Program-made: the position numbers and the translations under genes
Notes under the pieces: generated by a model
The model's input: only the letters and a program-made list of their open reading frames with translations
The model's database searches: none
What the model was told of the DNA's origin: nothing
Shown: positions 1-11,600 of the stretch, piece by piece
Position numbering within the stretch: the first letter of the stretch is position 1
Layout: each line of letters begins with the position of its first letter
NCBI RefSeq assembly: GCF_030272615.1
Contig: NC_081413.1
Location: 565,132,510 to 565,196,509, forward strand
DNA: 64,000 bases
Reading direction: 5' to 3'
Origin: Cryptomeria japonica
Lineage: Eukaryota; Streptophyta; Pinopsida; Cupressales; Cupressaceae

Positions 1-755
1 GATCTGGCTCAGAGATTGCAACCAGTACACAAACAAAAATCTATGTACTAAATCCTCTACCTAAATGATATTACATTATTCAAACATTACATTCCTTGAC
101 CATGACCTTTTTTATTAACCATGATGATCTACAATGAGATCTTGCATCTATATATACAAACCCTCGACCATAAACAATCAGGTCGACCATTAGACAATAA
201 ACTAATTACATAATTACAAACCATGTCGACCTTAGACCAAACAAGTAATATCAACACATAAGACATCCCGGAAATACATCAATAGCTCCTATCCACACAT
301 TACATTAAATCTAGTCCATAACCTAGATCAATCAGGACCTAGTATAGGTCCACATACTTCAGCAATGATCTCCAACCACCAAGTCTCGAACATGATCACC
401 AACAGCATCCTGAAACTCCATCAGAAGTTGCACCAACACCACTTATGCAATTAATAAAATATCTCCATCAAAAGCTCTACCGGTGAAACCCTCATTGGAA
501 CCAAAAACCAATCTTCTAAGCAAACAAGATAGCATCCAATCACCAGACCAAATATGAGTATAAGTATCATGAACAAGCCAATTCCATCACCAGAATATAC
601 TAAAGCCTACCAAATCATGTTGAATCCAAGTTAACCAAAAACCACTCATCCTACCAGGACCAGAAGGGTGTCGATAAAGCATCCAAACAACTAGTGGTGA
701 CATCAATGATAAAAGATCAATGCAACACATAATCAATTCCACCAAATAGCTAACA
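1..755 (-). repeat. LTR of a copia family-B element (cut by window start)
   Basis: This stretch is clearly related to the last ~735 bases, in plus-strand reading, of both LTRs of element B (26252-27494 and 32195-33435). Shared landmarks include the 'aatcctctacctaaatgatattac' type region near 50-75, the segment around 300-420 and the end 'ccaaatagctaaca' at 741-755, which matches 'ccaaatggccaaca' in B. It ends inside the RNase H frame of element A, so it is the right-hand end of an element or solo LTR that inserted there. The next five bases, CAAAT (756-760), are the expected target duplication, but the partner lies outside the window. Confidence 0.85.
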
Positions 756-1900
756 CAAATAAAGTAAACACATAAGAACTGGTTGATCTTTTGCTATCAA
801 TATCACCTACCTAGTCTGAATCTACATAACCATTAATATCAATTGAAATCACATCTCCAACCAAATTACCATGATAACACAAAGAGTACTTTGAGGTGCC
901 CTTCAAATATCTAAAGACTCTTTTGACTATATCCCAATGAACTTTACCAGGATTAGACATATATCTGGAAATAACTCCCGCTACTTGGGAAATGTCTGGT
1001 CTAGTACAAACCATAGCAACTATCAAACTTCCAAATTCTCTAGTAAGGAACTATTCTCATGTCTTCTAGGTTTGATGGAGATGTACGATAATCTAAAACA
1101 GATAGTTTCATTTCAACTGTAAAAGGAACACACAATGGTCTACAGTACTACATGTTGAACCTCTGTAAAACTGAATTCACATACTTACTCTAGCCTAGCC
1201 ATATCTTTTTGTTCACTCTCTCTCTTCTAATTTTCATCTCAAAAATGTGTTTCACTGCACCGAGATCTTTCATTTCAAATTTAGCAGCAAGTTGAGAATT
1301 TAATTCTGAAATCATACCTTTCCCTTTACCAATGAATAATATATCAACAACATATAATGCAATGTACAAGAAATGATCACCATCATATTTATAATAAACA
1401 CAATGATCTGATTTATAACATTCAAATCCAAACTCAACACATATGTATCAAAATTATGGTACCACATCCTAGGACTCTATTTGAGGCCATGTACAAATAT
1501 TTCTTCAATTTATTGACCAAATTACTTTTACCTTTCACCACATAGTTCTTTGGTTGTGTCATATAAATATCCTCCTCCAAATCACCATGAAGGAAAGTAT
1601 TTTTCAGATCCATTTGCTTAACCTATAAATCATAAGTAGCAGAAATAGAAAGAAAAAATCTAATGGATCTCATTTTTGCAACACAAGAAAATATCTCACC
1701 ATAATCAACACCCTCAACCCGAGAGTAGCCTTTTGTAACCAACCTTTCTTTATACTTCTCAATGCTTCCATCTAAATTGATCTTTTTCTTAAACACCCAT
1801 TTGCTAATAATAGGATTTCGTCTTTTAGACAATGGTACAAGATCCCATATATCATTCTTTTTCAAAGATGACATTTCTTCTTCCATAGCAATCTTTCAAG
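756..1900 (-). pseudogene. Element A reverse transcriptase and start of RNase H, decayed
   Basis: The RT N-terminus is readable at 1886-1623 (NDIWDLVP, KWVFKKKINLDGSIEKYK, GYSRVEGVDYGE), followed after a stop by [19 protein letters not shown]. The metal-binding YVDD motif reads YVVD at 1343-1354, so one catalytic Asp is lost. The connection region at 1026-811 gives VCTRPDISQVAGVISRYMSNPG and VFRYLKGTS, typical of copia. RNase H then begins with a TAG (808-810) where a conserved Trp is expected, followed by RSTS, and is cut at 756 by the family-B LTR. The product would have made cDNA from element RNA in cytoplasmic particles; this copy cannot. Confidence 0.85.
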
Positions 1901-2275
1901 ATTCTATATCATTCATACCTAATGCCTCTTCTTGAGATCTAAGTTCATCAACATTAGTATTCAAAGTAAAAATATATCTCCAATCATCATGTGAATACCT
2001 TTCAAGTGGTTGTCTATGTCATGTAGACCTTTAAACAAGATGAGTTGGAGGTTCTTCCTCCTCTTTTGTTTAGATTCAGAGCTAGATGAGCTCTCCTCCA
2101 CTTCTTGTCTATCAAGTGGTCTTGATTAAACTCTTTTAGGCATAGAAGGGAATTGAATCACATCTTCTTGTTTAGTTTAATTTGGTTGCAATGTAATAAA
2201 AGGAGACTTAATTTCTCTAAAAATAAAACTTCTACTATGAATTACCTTTTCTACAACATGGTCCTAAAGCTTGTA

Positions 2276-3060
2276 TCATTTCACACCATAATTGTAACTG
2301 ATGAAGATACATTTCACAGCCTTGTTCTCCAACTTTGTTTGCTTCTCTTTTGGCACATGTGCATGTGCCTCGCAACCAAAAATTCCAAGATGTCTCAATG
2401 AATTCTTGTGGCCTGACCATGCTTCCATAGGAGTTTTATCAACAAGAGTTGATGTAGGAGACCTATTAATCAGGTAGCAAGTAGTGGCAACAACTTCAAC
2501 CCAAAACTTTTGTTCTAGACCAGCACCACTCAACATACTCCTAGTCTTCTCCATCAGTGTCATGTTCATTATTTCTACAACTCCATTCTGTTGTGGAGAA
2601 TATGAAGTTGTCTTATGTCTATTAATACCACAGTATTTACATAATCTATCAAAATCATTAGAGTAAAATTCACTGCCATTATTGGTCCTCAAACATTTTA
2701 TTTTCATTCCAATCTACAACTCAACCATTGCTTTAAGTTCTTTAAAGTGACTAAAAACATCATATTTACTCTTTATAAAGTATATCCATGTCCTACTAAA
2801 ATCATCAATAAATGAAACATAATATGTGGATTTTCCAATGAAAGGGACATCTAGAAGACCAAACACATTAGGATGAATAAGATCCAAAATACCACAAGGT
2901 TTATGTGAACTCATTTAAAATTGAACGTAGTTTTTTTTCATAAATGCAATGCTCACAACAATTAAAGTCAAGATTACAATCATTCAAACCTTCAACAAGG
3001 TTTTTATTTTTCAAGGTCCTTAGACCCTTTTCTCCAATGTAGCCAAATCTCTAGTGCCAT
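2276..3060 (-). pseudogene. Element A integrase, decayed
   Basis: Integrase inserts the cDNA into the chromosome. The minus strand shows a worn GAG-pre-integrase/HHCC region (about 3060-2915), then ILDLIHPNVFG, FIDDFSRTWIYF and SYSPQQNGVVE, which mark the three positions of the D,D-35-E core. The first Asp appears replaced: the family has H-x-D where this copy has HPN. The second Asp (FIDDFSR) and the Glu (GVVE) remain. The C-terminal WSGHKNSLRHLGIFGCEAH block matches copia integrases. A frameshift or stop separates 2914-2714 from 2707-2276. The stretch 2275-1900 between IN and RT is weakly conserved linker in all copia elements and shows nothing distinct here. Confidence 0.85.
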
Positions 3061-3835
3061 AACATAGTCTTCACTATAGGTAACTTTTCTTCAAAGGAAA
3101 TATCACCCTTAGGTAACCAAAATCCATGTTCATCCGTTGAAGGTGAAACCCTCAAATATTTTGATGAAGTATCCACATATTTACTTTTTACAGAAGTGTT
3201 GTTACACTCAACAATGTACATGCCTCTAGCTTATACAAAGTGTCGAACCTAACACCTCTAGTAATCACCATAGAACCCTTAATCATCTTACATTATACAT
3301 CAGAAAAGACTACCTGCACACCTACATCTATCAATTTTCTCACAAATAATAAATTTTGTTTTAATCCAGGGGTATGCAACACACTGCTAATTTTTTTAAT
3401 TCTACCATCAAGAAACCTGAACCTAACTTTAGCACAACCAAGAATATCTAAATGTGAATCATTACCCAAGTACACCTTACCTCCATTAAATTCTTCATAT
3501 TCAAATAAACAATCTCTACTGGAAGTCATATGAAAAGATGCAGCTGAGTCAATTAACCATGCATAATTATCTACATGAGTAGCCAAAGCTACAATGAATG
3601 CATCACCATCTTCCCTCTTGGACTCAAAATAAGAATCAAACTTCTTCTTTTTCTTATTTTTCTTCTTTTCATTTTTGTAGTCCTTATGGATGTGACCTAA
3701 ATTATTGCAATTCCAACAAACGACTTTGGACTTTCCAAGAGATTTTGATCTCCCTCTAGATTTGGACTTATTGCGCTTCTCAATCTTCTTGCATTTTTCC
3801 TTAGGTCTTCCACGCACAGTTAGGGATTCCTTCAA
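3061..3835 (-). pseudogene. Element A gag end, CCHC knuckle and protease, decayed
   Basis: The frame 3835-3293 begins with a basic Lys/Arg/Ser-rich tract, then a zinc knuckle read as CWNCNNLGHIHKDY. The last Cys of the CX2CX4HX4C pattern is Tyr, so RNA packaging by this copy would be impaired. The aspartic protease site reads WLIDSAASFHMT; families usually have DSGAS, so the Gly is replaced by Ala. The stretch VYLGNDSHLDILG and HTPGLKQNLLFV follow, as in copia proteases that cut gag-pol. Region 3292-3061 continues the protein with stops toward the pre-integrase domain. Confidence 0.85.
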
Positions 3836-3853
3836 ATTAATGGATACATTCCT

Positions 3854-4417
3854 TCACATCTCTTCACTAAGTAGGGAACCCACCACATCTTTAGACTTCA
3901 AAACAACAAAAGTACTATCGATAGCCATAACAAGAGAATCCCACAAATCAGGCAAAGAAAAAAGAGAGATCTGACAATTCTCCTCCTCATCCATGATACT
4001 AAAACCAATAGATACCAATTGAGCCACCAAAATATTAAATTCTTCCAGGTGGTCTATAGTCCATCCACCCACTTCCATTCTCAAGGAGCATAATTTCTTC
4101 CTCAAGAAAATTTGATTCAATAAAGATTTTGCTTGATACATTTCACCAAGCTTAGTCCATAACTTATTTACAGTGTTCTCTTTGTGGACATTGATTAGAA
4201 CAGAGTCTATCAAGCACAATTTGGTTAGAACGTTGGTTTTATAGTCCATAACATCATATTGAGTAGCTGCAGTAGGATATGAGGGTTTTGAGACATTCAC
4301 ATCAACAGCATCCCACGGATCTTGATCTATTAGAAAATATTCCATCTTTAGCTTCCACATCTCAAAATTACTTCTAGAGAAGTTCTCCACCTCTATTCTC
4401 CCTAACGAACTTGCCAT
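3854..4417 (-). pseudogene. Element A gag, N-terminal part
   Basis: A 187-residue frame starts MASSLGRIEVENFSRSNFEM and carries the copia gag hallmarks: F.....MWKLKMEYFL near residues 18-29, LWTKLGEMYQAKSLLNQIFL near 85-105, LRMEVGGWTIDHLEEFNILV near 112-131. Gag assembles the cytoplasmic virus-like particle. This start codon lies about 110 bases downstream of the PBS, which fits. The frame breaks at 3854 just before the next frame (3835) that carries the knuckle, so gag is split by a frameshift or stop. Confidence 0.85.
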
Positions 4418-4527
4418 CTGAAAATTCCTACAACAAGATCAAAAAGTATCTTCTACACAAGATCCTACTCTAACCTAGATTAGTTCAAAAACTCCAACAA
4501 CCCACAACTGAAACCAAAGGTTATCAG

Positions 4528-4539
4528 GCTCTGATACCA
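4528..4539 (-). other. Element A primer-binding site
   Basis: On the minus strand the 12 bases read TGGTATCAGAGC, the complement of the 3' end of plant initiator Met-tRNA. Two bases separate them from the LTR end at 4542, the same spacing as in elements B, C, D, F and G. Confidence 0.92.
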
Positions 4540-4541
4540 CT

Positions 4542-5351
4542 TGTAAGGAAGTTAAGTAGTAGAACAACTTCCTACACTGACCTTGAGAGGAGGGTAATGC
4601 ACAAAATTTACAAATCATTAGAATAGTTATAAAAATAAATATAATATCATGCATACCACAACACAATGATTTACATGGGGAAAACCCTTTCGGGAGAAAA
4701 ACCCCACACTCCAAAAGCAACTCAATATATTATTCAACAATCAATAACAAATTAAAATATACTTGCAGAGAAAGCTCTTCACATGAGTACTACCAATCAG
4801 ATACTCGGAGGTAACTCAATAGCCATAAGACTCTTACACACAACCTCTATCTCATGCACCTCATATACAAGAGATACAATACAAGAAACCGTCAAACAGT
4901 ATTAGAAAACCATGGGCTAAAACCACCCAATAAAGTAGAGCCAACCTTATCTCCATTCTACATGCCTTATGACGTGTCAAAACACACATCAACACATTTT
5001 CCTCCCTTTTACACCTCATTGATGTGTCTAATGCAATTTATATTTCCTATTTCAAGAGTCCAAACTTTCAAAGGCCATAACTTGTGTACCAGTGTCTAAT
5101 TGATGAACTGTTTGATGTGTCGGAAAGCTCACAAAGTGTTCTATCACCTTGTAACAGGATATTCTAGTTACACCCACTTTTAGGGTATTTTAGAGGGTCT
5201 AAATTCCTCAAAATTAAATTTAAATCTTTCATCGCACCCTCCAAAAATGGAAAAATTAATATCTTCAAAACTAGCTATGATCTTGCAACAAAAACTTACT
5301 ATAAATAGTAACCTCATGTAAATGCAAGGTTGAGACACCATTTTCCCAATA
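4542..5351 (-). repeat. 5' LTR of element A
   Basis: In plus reading the LTR starts TGTAAGGAAG directly after the PBS and ends near 'ttttcccaata' at 5341-5351. The end was placed by comparison with the eroded relative at 47090-47844, which ends 'gtttcccaata'. A CA end is expected and a C-to-T change would give the observed TA. It contains the 'acatgggg-aaaaccc' block near 4673-4690 seen in the other LTRs. The right border is good to a few tens of bases. Confidence 0.72.
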
Positions 5352-5787
5352 AAAATAAAGAGATGAATGTATAAGATTGTTCAATGGTCTTAAGGATGCA
5401 ATGGAGTTGCAAATTTATTCATTTTTCAAGTTGTTAGTAGATGTTGAAAAGGTAAAACAAAGTGTGATAAATGCTGATATTTTTTACATTGTAGTAAATT
5501 TATGTCCTTTTATTCATGTGTAGAATACTTCTCTTGTGGGCTTGAAGAAATAGTTCAAGGATATTTAGCCTAGTAATGTATGACAATTCTTATAAACAAC
5601 TGCTAGACAGAAGGTTATATGATGATATTTGTACTCAATTTTTTCCTTGTTTGAAGATTTTTGAGAGAGGGAGTTATAGATATAAACAATGTTTTTTTGG
5701 AAAGAAGAGTTTCCCTTTGTTTTTGATGTCAAGGGGGAGAAGTATTTTGTAAATGGGAAGAAATATTTTTGTTTTGACATCAATGAC

Positions 5788-5799
5788 AAAGGGGGAGAT
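5788..5799 (+). other. Element H polypurine tract
   Basis: AAAGGGGGAGAT stands directly before TGTTGTACAT. The same 12 bases precede the 3' LTR of elements B, C, D and F. It primes plus-strand cDNA synthesis. Confidence 0.88.
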
Positions 5800-7130
5800 T
5801 GTTGTACATATGAGTCTTTGTTGTCATTAATGTCAAACCTATTGTTGATCCAACTATTGGTCTAGTTGTTGCTTCTACAAGTCTGAAAGTGATGTGATGC
5901 AGAAGTATATGGTCTGACAGTATTTTGGTTAAGTCTTTGATATTGGTTTTATATAGGTGCTGGTCCAAATGTCTATTAGTCAGTAATATGATGTAGAGTT
6001 GTATGTAGATTCTTGTGCAGAATGATGTGGAATTTTTGAGAAAGGTGGATATGCTATGTTAACTATTTGTAAGTGTTCTAGATGTTGGTAAGTGTTGATG
6101 ATATGTTGTGTTTCTGGAGGACTGATATCTTCTTGCTTGGTTTGGAAACTAGTCTAGTGAATGGTATCTTTGTCTAGTAATGTATGGTTGTACTAGATAT
6201 ATATCAAATGGACTTGTGAATTGGTATAAAATATTTTTGGTGGATCTATCTTCCTACATTTCAATTTTTTAGTTGGGCAGTTGTTTACTATGAGATCTAT
6301 TTATGTTGGTGATAAGAGTTTGTCTAGTTTTAGGATGTTGTGGAGGAATGCACTACATTCCTCATCTTGCTTGTTGTCTATGGATGTTCTCGAACATTGG
6401 ATTATGCTCCTAACATGTTTTTCTACTTTTTTGGTGCTCCATAATCTAATTTTTGGGTTTGGATTAAGTGTTTGGGTAAAGAAATTGGTATGAACCAACT
6501 TATGTACTTTGGTTTGTGTGGTTGTGTTTAGAACCTTTATGAGGGTAATTTAAATGTATTTCAACTTCCTATGAGAGCATGTGATGAAGTGTATATGATT
6601 AAAATGTGATGAAAGTTTGATGTGATATAGAGGTTCGGATGTGTTACAAAGCAGTAATGAAAGATGAATCAAATGAGTATTAAGTTGTGAACTGTTATCT
6701 ACATGTTTGTAGATGTTATTCTATTTTGTAATTCAATCTCTTATCATTATTGTATCAAGATAGATGTTTTGTATATTGCCTTGAATAAGTGATCTTCAGT
6801 TGTGCAAGTATCTCTTTTCTATCTTTCCCTAGGGTTGTGCACCTTAGCATGCAAATTCAGAGTATTGAGCTCCCTATCCTATGGTCTAAACCATTGTAAA
6901 CACTTTTATATATATTGTGAGTTTGAATATCATTATGGTTTTCCCCATTTTGGGTGTTCCATGTAAAAATATTTGTGTTCCTATGTGGATGATTTTATTG
7001 TTTCAGTTATTTAGTTTCAGGCACATGTGATGAATGGCTGATGTGGAATAAATGTTTTAATCTGTTCAAGTTTAGTATATTTTGATTCACCCTATTATCA
7101 CTATTTAAAAAATGGGTATTCTTGTCCCAT
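5800..7130 (+). repeat. 3' LTR of element H
   Basis: The start is fixed by the PPT. The end is estimated: 'gattcaccc' at 7084-7092 corresponds to the C-tract that lies 40-70 bases before the end in families C, F and G, which puts the end near 7130. The small open frames inside it (for example 6281-6493) show no protein family and are taken as chance. Confidence 0.65.
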
Positions 7131-7410
7131 AATTGGCTAAGTCTATGAAATTTTTGAGTCCGGTATGGCCTTGTTACCTCTAATTGCTTTAGGTCCAAAG
7201 AGGGTTTAGGGTTTAAGTCTTAATCGCTCTAGTGTCTGAGAAAAACCCTCTCCTTCTTTTTCTGTGTTATTTTATTCACTTAAAGAAGGGTTTGTTTGCC
7301 GTGAGAAGTGTTCCCCCCCTTTCTTATTTCTTCCTAGGTGGGTCTAGCAGTGCAATATTTTTCTAAGTCTTTCCTAAGGTTTTAATTTTTAATTGGGCCC
7401 CTAACCAGTG

Positions 7411-8330
7411 AGCAGGTTCCTTTTAATCTAAATGCGCGCGTGATTTCGCAGCCCTAAGATGTTCGTGAGTTGCCATTCGCGAAGTGGCGAAAGGCTGAAG
7501 TGGGTTCGACATTCAGGTTTTCACTAAAGATAAAGACTGATCAAGTTCTATTTGATCGGACGGCCTGCGCGGTTTCGCAAGCCAAAGATGCACAGGTTTT
7601 ATGCTTCACGAAATGGCGAAAGAGAAAATTGCTCCATGAGGTGGTAAGGATTGAAAGTAAAGATCAATCAAGTTCCTTTTGATCGGATGGTCGACACCAT
7701 TTTACAGCCCTAAGGTGACCGAAATTTAACCTTCATGAAATAGCGAAGTGACATGGAAGCCACTTGGTCGGTGTCGTGGCGGAACAGATGGATTAGACCA
7801 CTGACAAAAAGGCAGGTTGTTAGATACATGTGGTGGACCTGAAGTGGATCCCGTGGAAGTTGTTCGATGAATAAAAGATTGACACATTGGTTTCCTTTGT
7901 CAATCAGTTGTCAGGTTGGATGATGCTGAGTCAGAGGGCCCACTTCTATCGGTTAAGCTTGTTAAAGAGCGGGTATCTCAAGAAGGATCCTACGATGGGC
8001 ACTTTTTCGCAGCCCGAAGATGCAAGGTAAATACCGTTTGAGAAACAGCAAAAATCGCTAGCCTTAAGCGCTTGGTGCATAGTTAGTGGGGTTAGCCGCC
8101 AGTCACAGGATAGAATAAAGACCAATCAAGTTCCTTTTGATCGGACGACCCGCGCGGTTTCACTGGGTAAATATGTATGATGTTTAGCATTCACGAAATG
8201 GCGAGATCTAAGCCCGTTGTTGGATGAAGAATAGTCAATAAAGTAAAAGTCATGCAAGTTTCGATGGATCTAATGGTTAGCGTGATTTCACTTGATGAAG
8301 AAGCATGGATTTTAGGCTTCGTGAAATAGA
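7411..8330 (+). repeat. Array of six degenerate ~85-bp CpG-rich modules with inverted arms
   Basis: Five fuller copies and one partial copy were seen: 7411-7492, 7537-7622, 7664-7750, 8001-8060 (partial), 8122-8203 and 8250-8330. The order inside a module is CAAGTTCCTTTTGATCGGAC, then GCGCG, then GTTTCGCAGCCC, then AAGATG, a 15-25 base variable part, and TTCACGAAATGGCGAAA. The arm TTTCGC is the reverse complement of the closing GCGAAA, so each good copy could fold into a stem. Spacers are about 40 bases, but about 250 bases before the fourth copy. CpG is frequent here and rare around it. Confidence 0.7.
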
Positions 8331-8462
8331 AAAATAAGAAAGTGATAGAAACATAGACGTTTTGTGATCCATTGGAGCGAAATTTTTGAATTCATTCATG
8401 AATTCTATTCTGAGGTGATGGCAAAGCATGTGGTGTTAATGTCATAGTTAAGAACCCGATTC

Positions 8463-8473
8463 TTATATATATG
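8463..8473 (+). promoter_or_regulatory. Possible TATA box of unit I
   Basis: TTATATATATG stands 195 bases before the first ATG of the long frame and downstream of the module array. Position and strand suit a promoter for the unit. There is no direct evidence of a transcription start, and TATA-like strings are common in AT-rich DNA. Confidence 0.4.
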
Positions 8474-8667
8474 CTCACATCAATTGAATGCACGCATCAT
8501 TTCGAAGAGTTGTTGTGAAAAAGTTGGTGCAGAGCAGAGTTCTTCAGGCTGAGAACAGGTTTTCTTATATCTTGCTTACCAGTTACTTGAAAGTTTGATT
8601 GAATTGTGGTTTTGTTATGTTAAAGAATTGCTATGATTAGTAATTGAATTACTTGCATATCATTGAG

Positions 8668-11600
8668 ATGGCACCCAGAAGGGTCTTCACAGGGAAAGTT
8701 AATTACCAGGAGAGAGCAATTTGTGATGATTTCCTGGAATAGTTGTCTATGTCCACAAACATAGCAATTAAGGTTAAAGAATTAGTGCCCAAGGCTCCTC
8801 ACTTGAGAATAGGAGAAGGATTGTATGACAAGGGTGATTGGCTGAGAGACCCACAGATAGGGTTTTCTGGTTTGGGTTTATTCAAGGTTGGATTTAGTAT
8901 GAGACACTCCCCAGCCCCAATGAATAGTATTTGGGAGTTGGATGTAGGTAAATTGGTGGTCCCTGGAGTGTTCATGGATGTAGATCTCCTAACTCAGATT
9001 GCACACAACTATGACCCTGTTACCAAAAGTGTTAGGGATATAAATGGAAAAACCCTCATTGAAATAAATGATGATGAGTTCAAAAATGTATTTGGGCTCA
9101 GTGAGGTGTCCAATTATTTGAAGCCCATTAATTTTAAATCATTGGCTCAAGTCTACAATGCACAAAGGAATCATCTTATAAATGGGCCTCTTAAAGAATT
9201 ATTTGTTAAAATAGGTGGATTGACTGTTGTAGAACCTAATACCATGGAGCCTTTCTCCTTAAATTTGTTCACTCTTAGAGCTAAAGGATTATACTGGTCA
9301 CTCTGCCAGATTTTTGGAGAGGATGTTGAAGTGAACATGCCAACTCATTACATGTTAATGATAGCTCAAATTTTAAATCCTTGTCTGGCAGTTACTTGTG
9401 ATTATGCCCCCTATATTACTGATGCGATCTATGAAGGCTTGATAGGGATAAAGAATGGTAAGGTGGATAGGCCTTTTGGATGGTACTCCCTTCTCATGCA
9501 TTTGTTTCTATTCAAGGGTAGTGACTACTTTGCCAATGCAATGGATCTGGTGAAAGAAAAGGATGGGGAGAAAATACCTGATCAATTATGGAGCACAGTG
9601 TTGTCATGGGACAGGGAAGATGCTAGCTACTTAAAGTTTGATAAGTGCTTTGCATCCAAGATCAGAATTCTTTTATGCTCAGAGAATCCAAGGGTCCCTA
9701 AAGGTCTTTTGGAGTTTCTTAGGCCAAAGGAGTATGCTGAAGGAATCAAAATTGTCCACAAGTGGGGTGACATGTACTTGTACCCTATTTTCAGAGTGTA
9801 TGGTTTCAGAGGCACTCCATTTTTGTTTCCATATCAGGTCCCACTGAAAGTAGGAATTGCAGAATTCCTCAGGCAGATTGGGAGTGTGTAAGAGGCAAAG
9901 CTATCTAACAGAGGAAAAGGGACCATCTTCCCTATAGTAACAATAGCACATTATTTTGTCATTACTAAAGGTGGGTGGAAGTGTTTTGAGGATTTCTTTC
10001 AACCATATTGGCTATCCACTGCAGTATCAAGGTCTTCTAACCCTAAAGACTTCTTTAAAAGTATGTTTAGGAAGAGGGCAGTATGCAAAGGCAGACCTCA
10101 CCAATTCTAATTCCCTGAAGACCTCATCAAAAATGAGTTTGATTTGGATGAGCAGGAGCTAAGGAAAGAAAAATGGGTGGCCTACAAGAAGGCTCTGAAT
10201 TTTGTGCACCAATTTGACACCAGCTATGATCCTTTGTCTAGTTTTCACCCCTTTGAGGAAAAACCAAAATTCCTAATTCTTTGCTTTGAAGATGTAATGC
10301 AAACATTGAAGGAGAAAAGGGAAGCAGTGATTAAAAACAACCCTGAGAAGGCAAGACTAGTTCTAGCTAGGTCTACATCTGCTAAAGCAATCCCTCCTGG
10401 TGACTATGTGCTACATAGAAAGTCCAAGTACATTGTGTTTGTGCCAACAACGGGGCAACCTTCTACTTCAAAAGGAAAAAGGAAAATACAAGATGTCATT
10501 GACATTCAGGAATCCCCAAAGAAGCAAAGGGTGGGAAAGGAAGTGCAATCTAATGAGCCCTTGTATTGCCCATCTCAATCCCCTATTCATATAGGAGATG
10601 AGCAAGCAGCAACTGAGAAATTCTTGTAGTTAGGGAGTCTTAGAGAGATAGCCTATACCTGTGATGAAATAGAAGATGGAATGCCTCAAGAGCCAGAAGA
10701 TTCTGAGATGAACATAACCAACAATGAATTCAAAGGCCAAGAATTGGATCCTGCCATTAAACAAGCCAGTGAGGAATTCTTAGCTGATAGCAACTTTGTT
10801 ACCTTAGGAGCTTTCATGCAATTTGTGTGGAAGTAGAATATCGATAATTTTAATGCCAGATGTGAAAAGAGGAAGAGTGAGCAGCCCCACAAGGATGCAG
10901 CTGTGGTGGAGGAAGAAATAAAGCAAGAAATGGTCACTGAATTTAAGACCATCACTCCTAAGCAAGGAAGGGAGATGGTAGAAAAGGCTGGTGTACTCAT
11001 CCTCCCTGAATGGGATATAGCAAATGCCTTGGTTCTAGAGGCAGACAGGAAAGAAACCAAGCCTATGGAAGGAGTAACCTTCAACAAGGATAATGTTGCT
11101 TTGGTCATGTGGTCTCTGAAAAGAGATGAAAATAAAAAGAAAAAGGATACCCCAGAGTCAAGCTACCTTGGAGGTATGATAGTGAAGAGAGTGCAAAATA
11201 CTGGAGTGGTGGAGGCTGCTAGCATAGTCTTAGAGACTACAAAATTCAGTGTTGCAGTGGTAGAGAAAGAAGCAATGGAAAAGGCATTTCTCCAAACTAA
11301 GTTAGAGACTGTCTTGAAAGCTTACAATGATGCCAAAGGAGAGGTAATGAGCCGAGATACTATTATTGCTAATTTGAAAAGCCAATTGGTAGGTCAATAC
11401 CATCGAGGTGAGTCCTCAACATTGATGATTGCTTCTTCTCCTGCACAGCCTCCCTCTACTAGCCCTATCATTGAATTTTCACCTTCTCCTGCTAGTTCCC
11501 AATCAGTTGAGATCACTCCCCAGGAGTTAGAGAAGCTAAAACAGGCTCAAACCATGTTTGCAAATAAATATGAAGAGAGAGTGAGGGCCACAATTTTGAG

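Larger units (their letters stand above)
756..5351 (-). mobile_element. Ty1/copia element A, 5' part, interrupted by family-B insertion
   Basis: Read on the minus strand, this element runs LTR (5351-4542), PBS (4539-4528), gag, protease, integrase, RT and the start of RNase H. The domain order PR-IN-RT-RNase H is that of Ty1/copia. It stops at 756 where the family-B LTR begins; its own 3' LTR would lie beyond the left edge. The coding region is broken by many stops and by losses at catalytic sites (protease, integrase, RT), so it is dead. It seems to sit in the 3' non-coding part of element H, whose PPT and LTR follow at 5788. The right target duplication would start at 5352. Confidence 0.85.
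5352..7130 (+). mobile_element. 3' end of copia element H (3' non-coding region and LTR)
   Basis: A polypurine tract at 5788-5799 followed by TGTTGTACAT marks a 3' LTR on the plus strand. Upstream bases 5352-5787 have a second purine box (TCAAGGGGGAG near 5730) as in the other copia families here, but no recognisable protein. The rest of the element is missing to the left because element A lies there. The LTR body contains the conserved 'ggttttcccc-attttgggtgttccatgta' block near 6940-6965 and 'gattcaccc' near 7084. No partner LTR or target duplication could be found. Confidence 0.7.
7131..8667 (+). other. Leader of unit I: anonymous 5' part, module array and promoter-like end
   Basis: From 7131 to about 7410 I see only pyrimidine-rich sequence, including a run of seven C at 7314-7320. 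From 7411 to 8330 lies the module array described separately. From 8331 to 8667 the sequence becomes AT-rich again, with a 7-bp inverted repeat GAATTCA/TGAATTC at 8388-8405 and a TATA-like site at 8463. No LTR terminus, PBS or protein was recognised. The whole stretch reads as the 5' region of the long frame that starts at 8668. Confidence 0.5.

Noticed and set aside
7470-7682. 70-codon open frame across the CpG-rich modules
   Set aside because: It spans repeat modules, has no relatives in the other modules and is read better as structural repeat.
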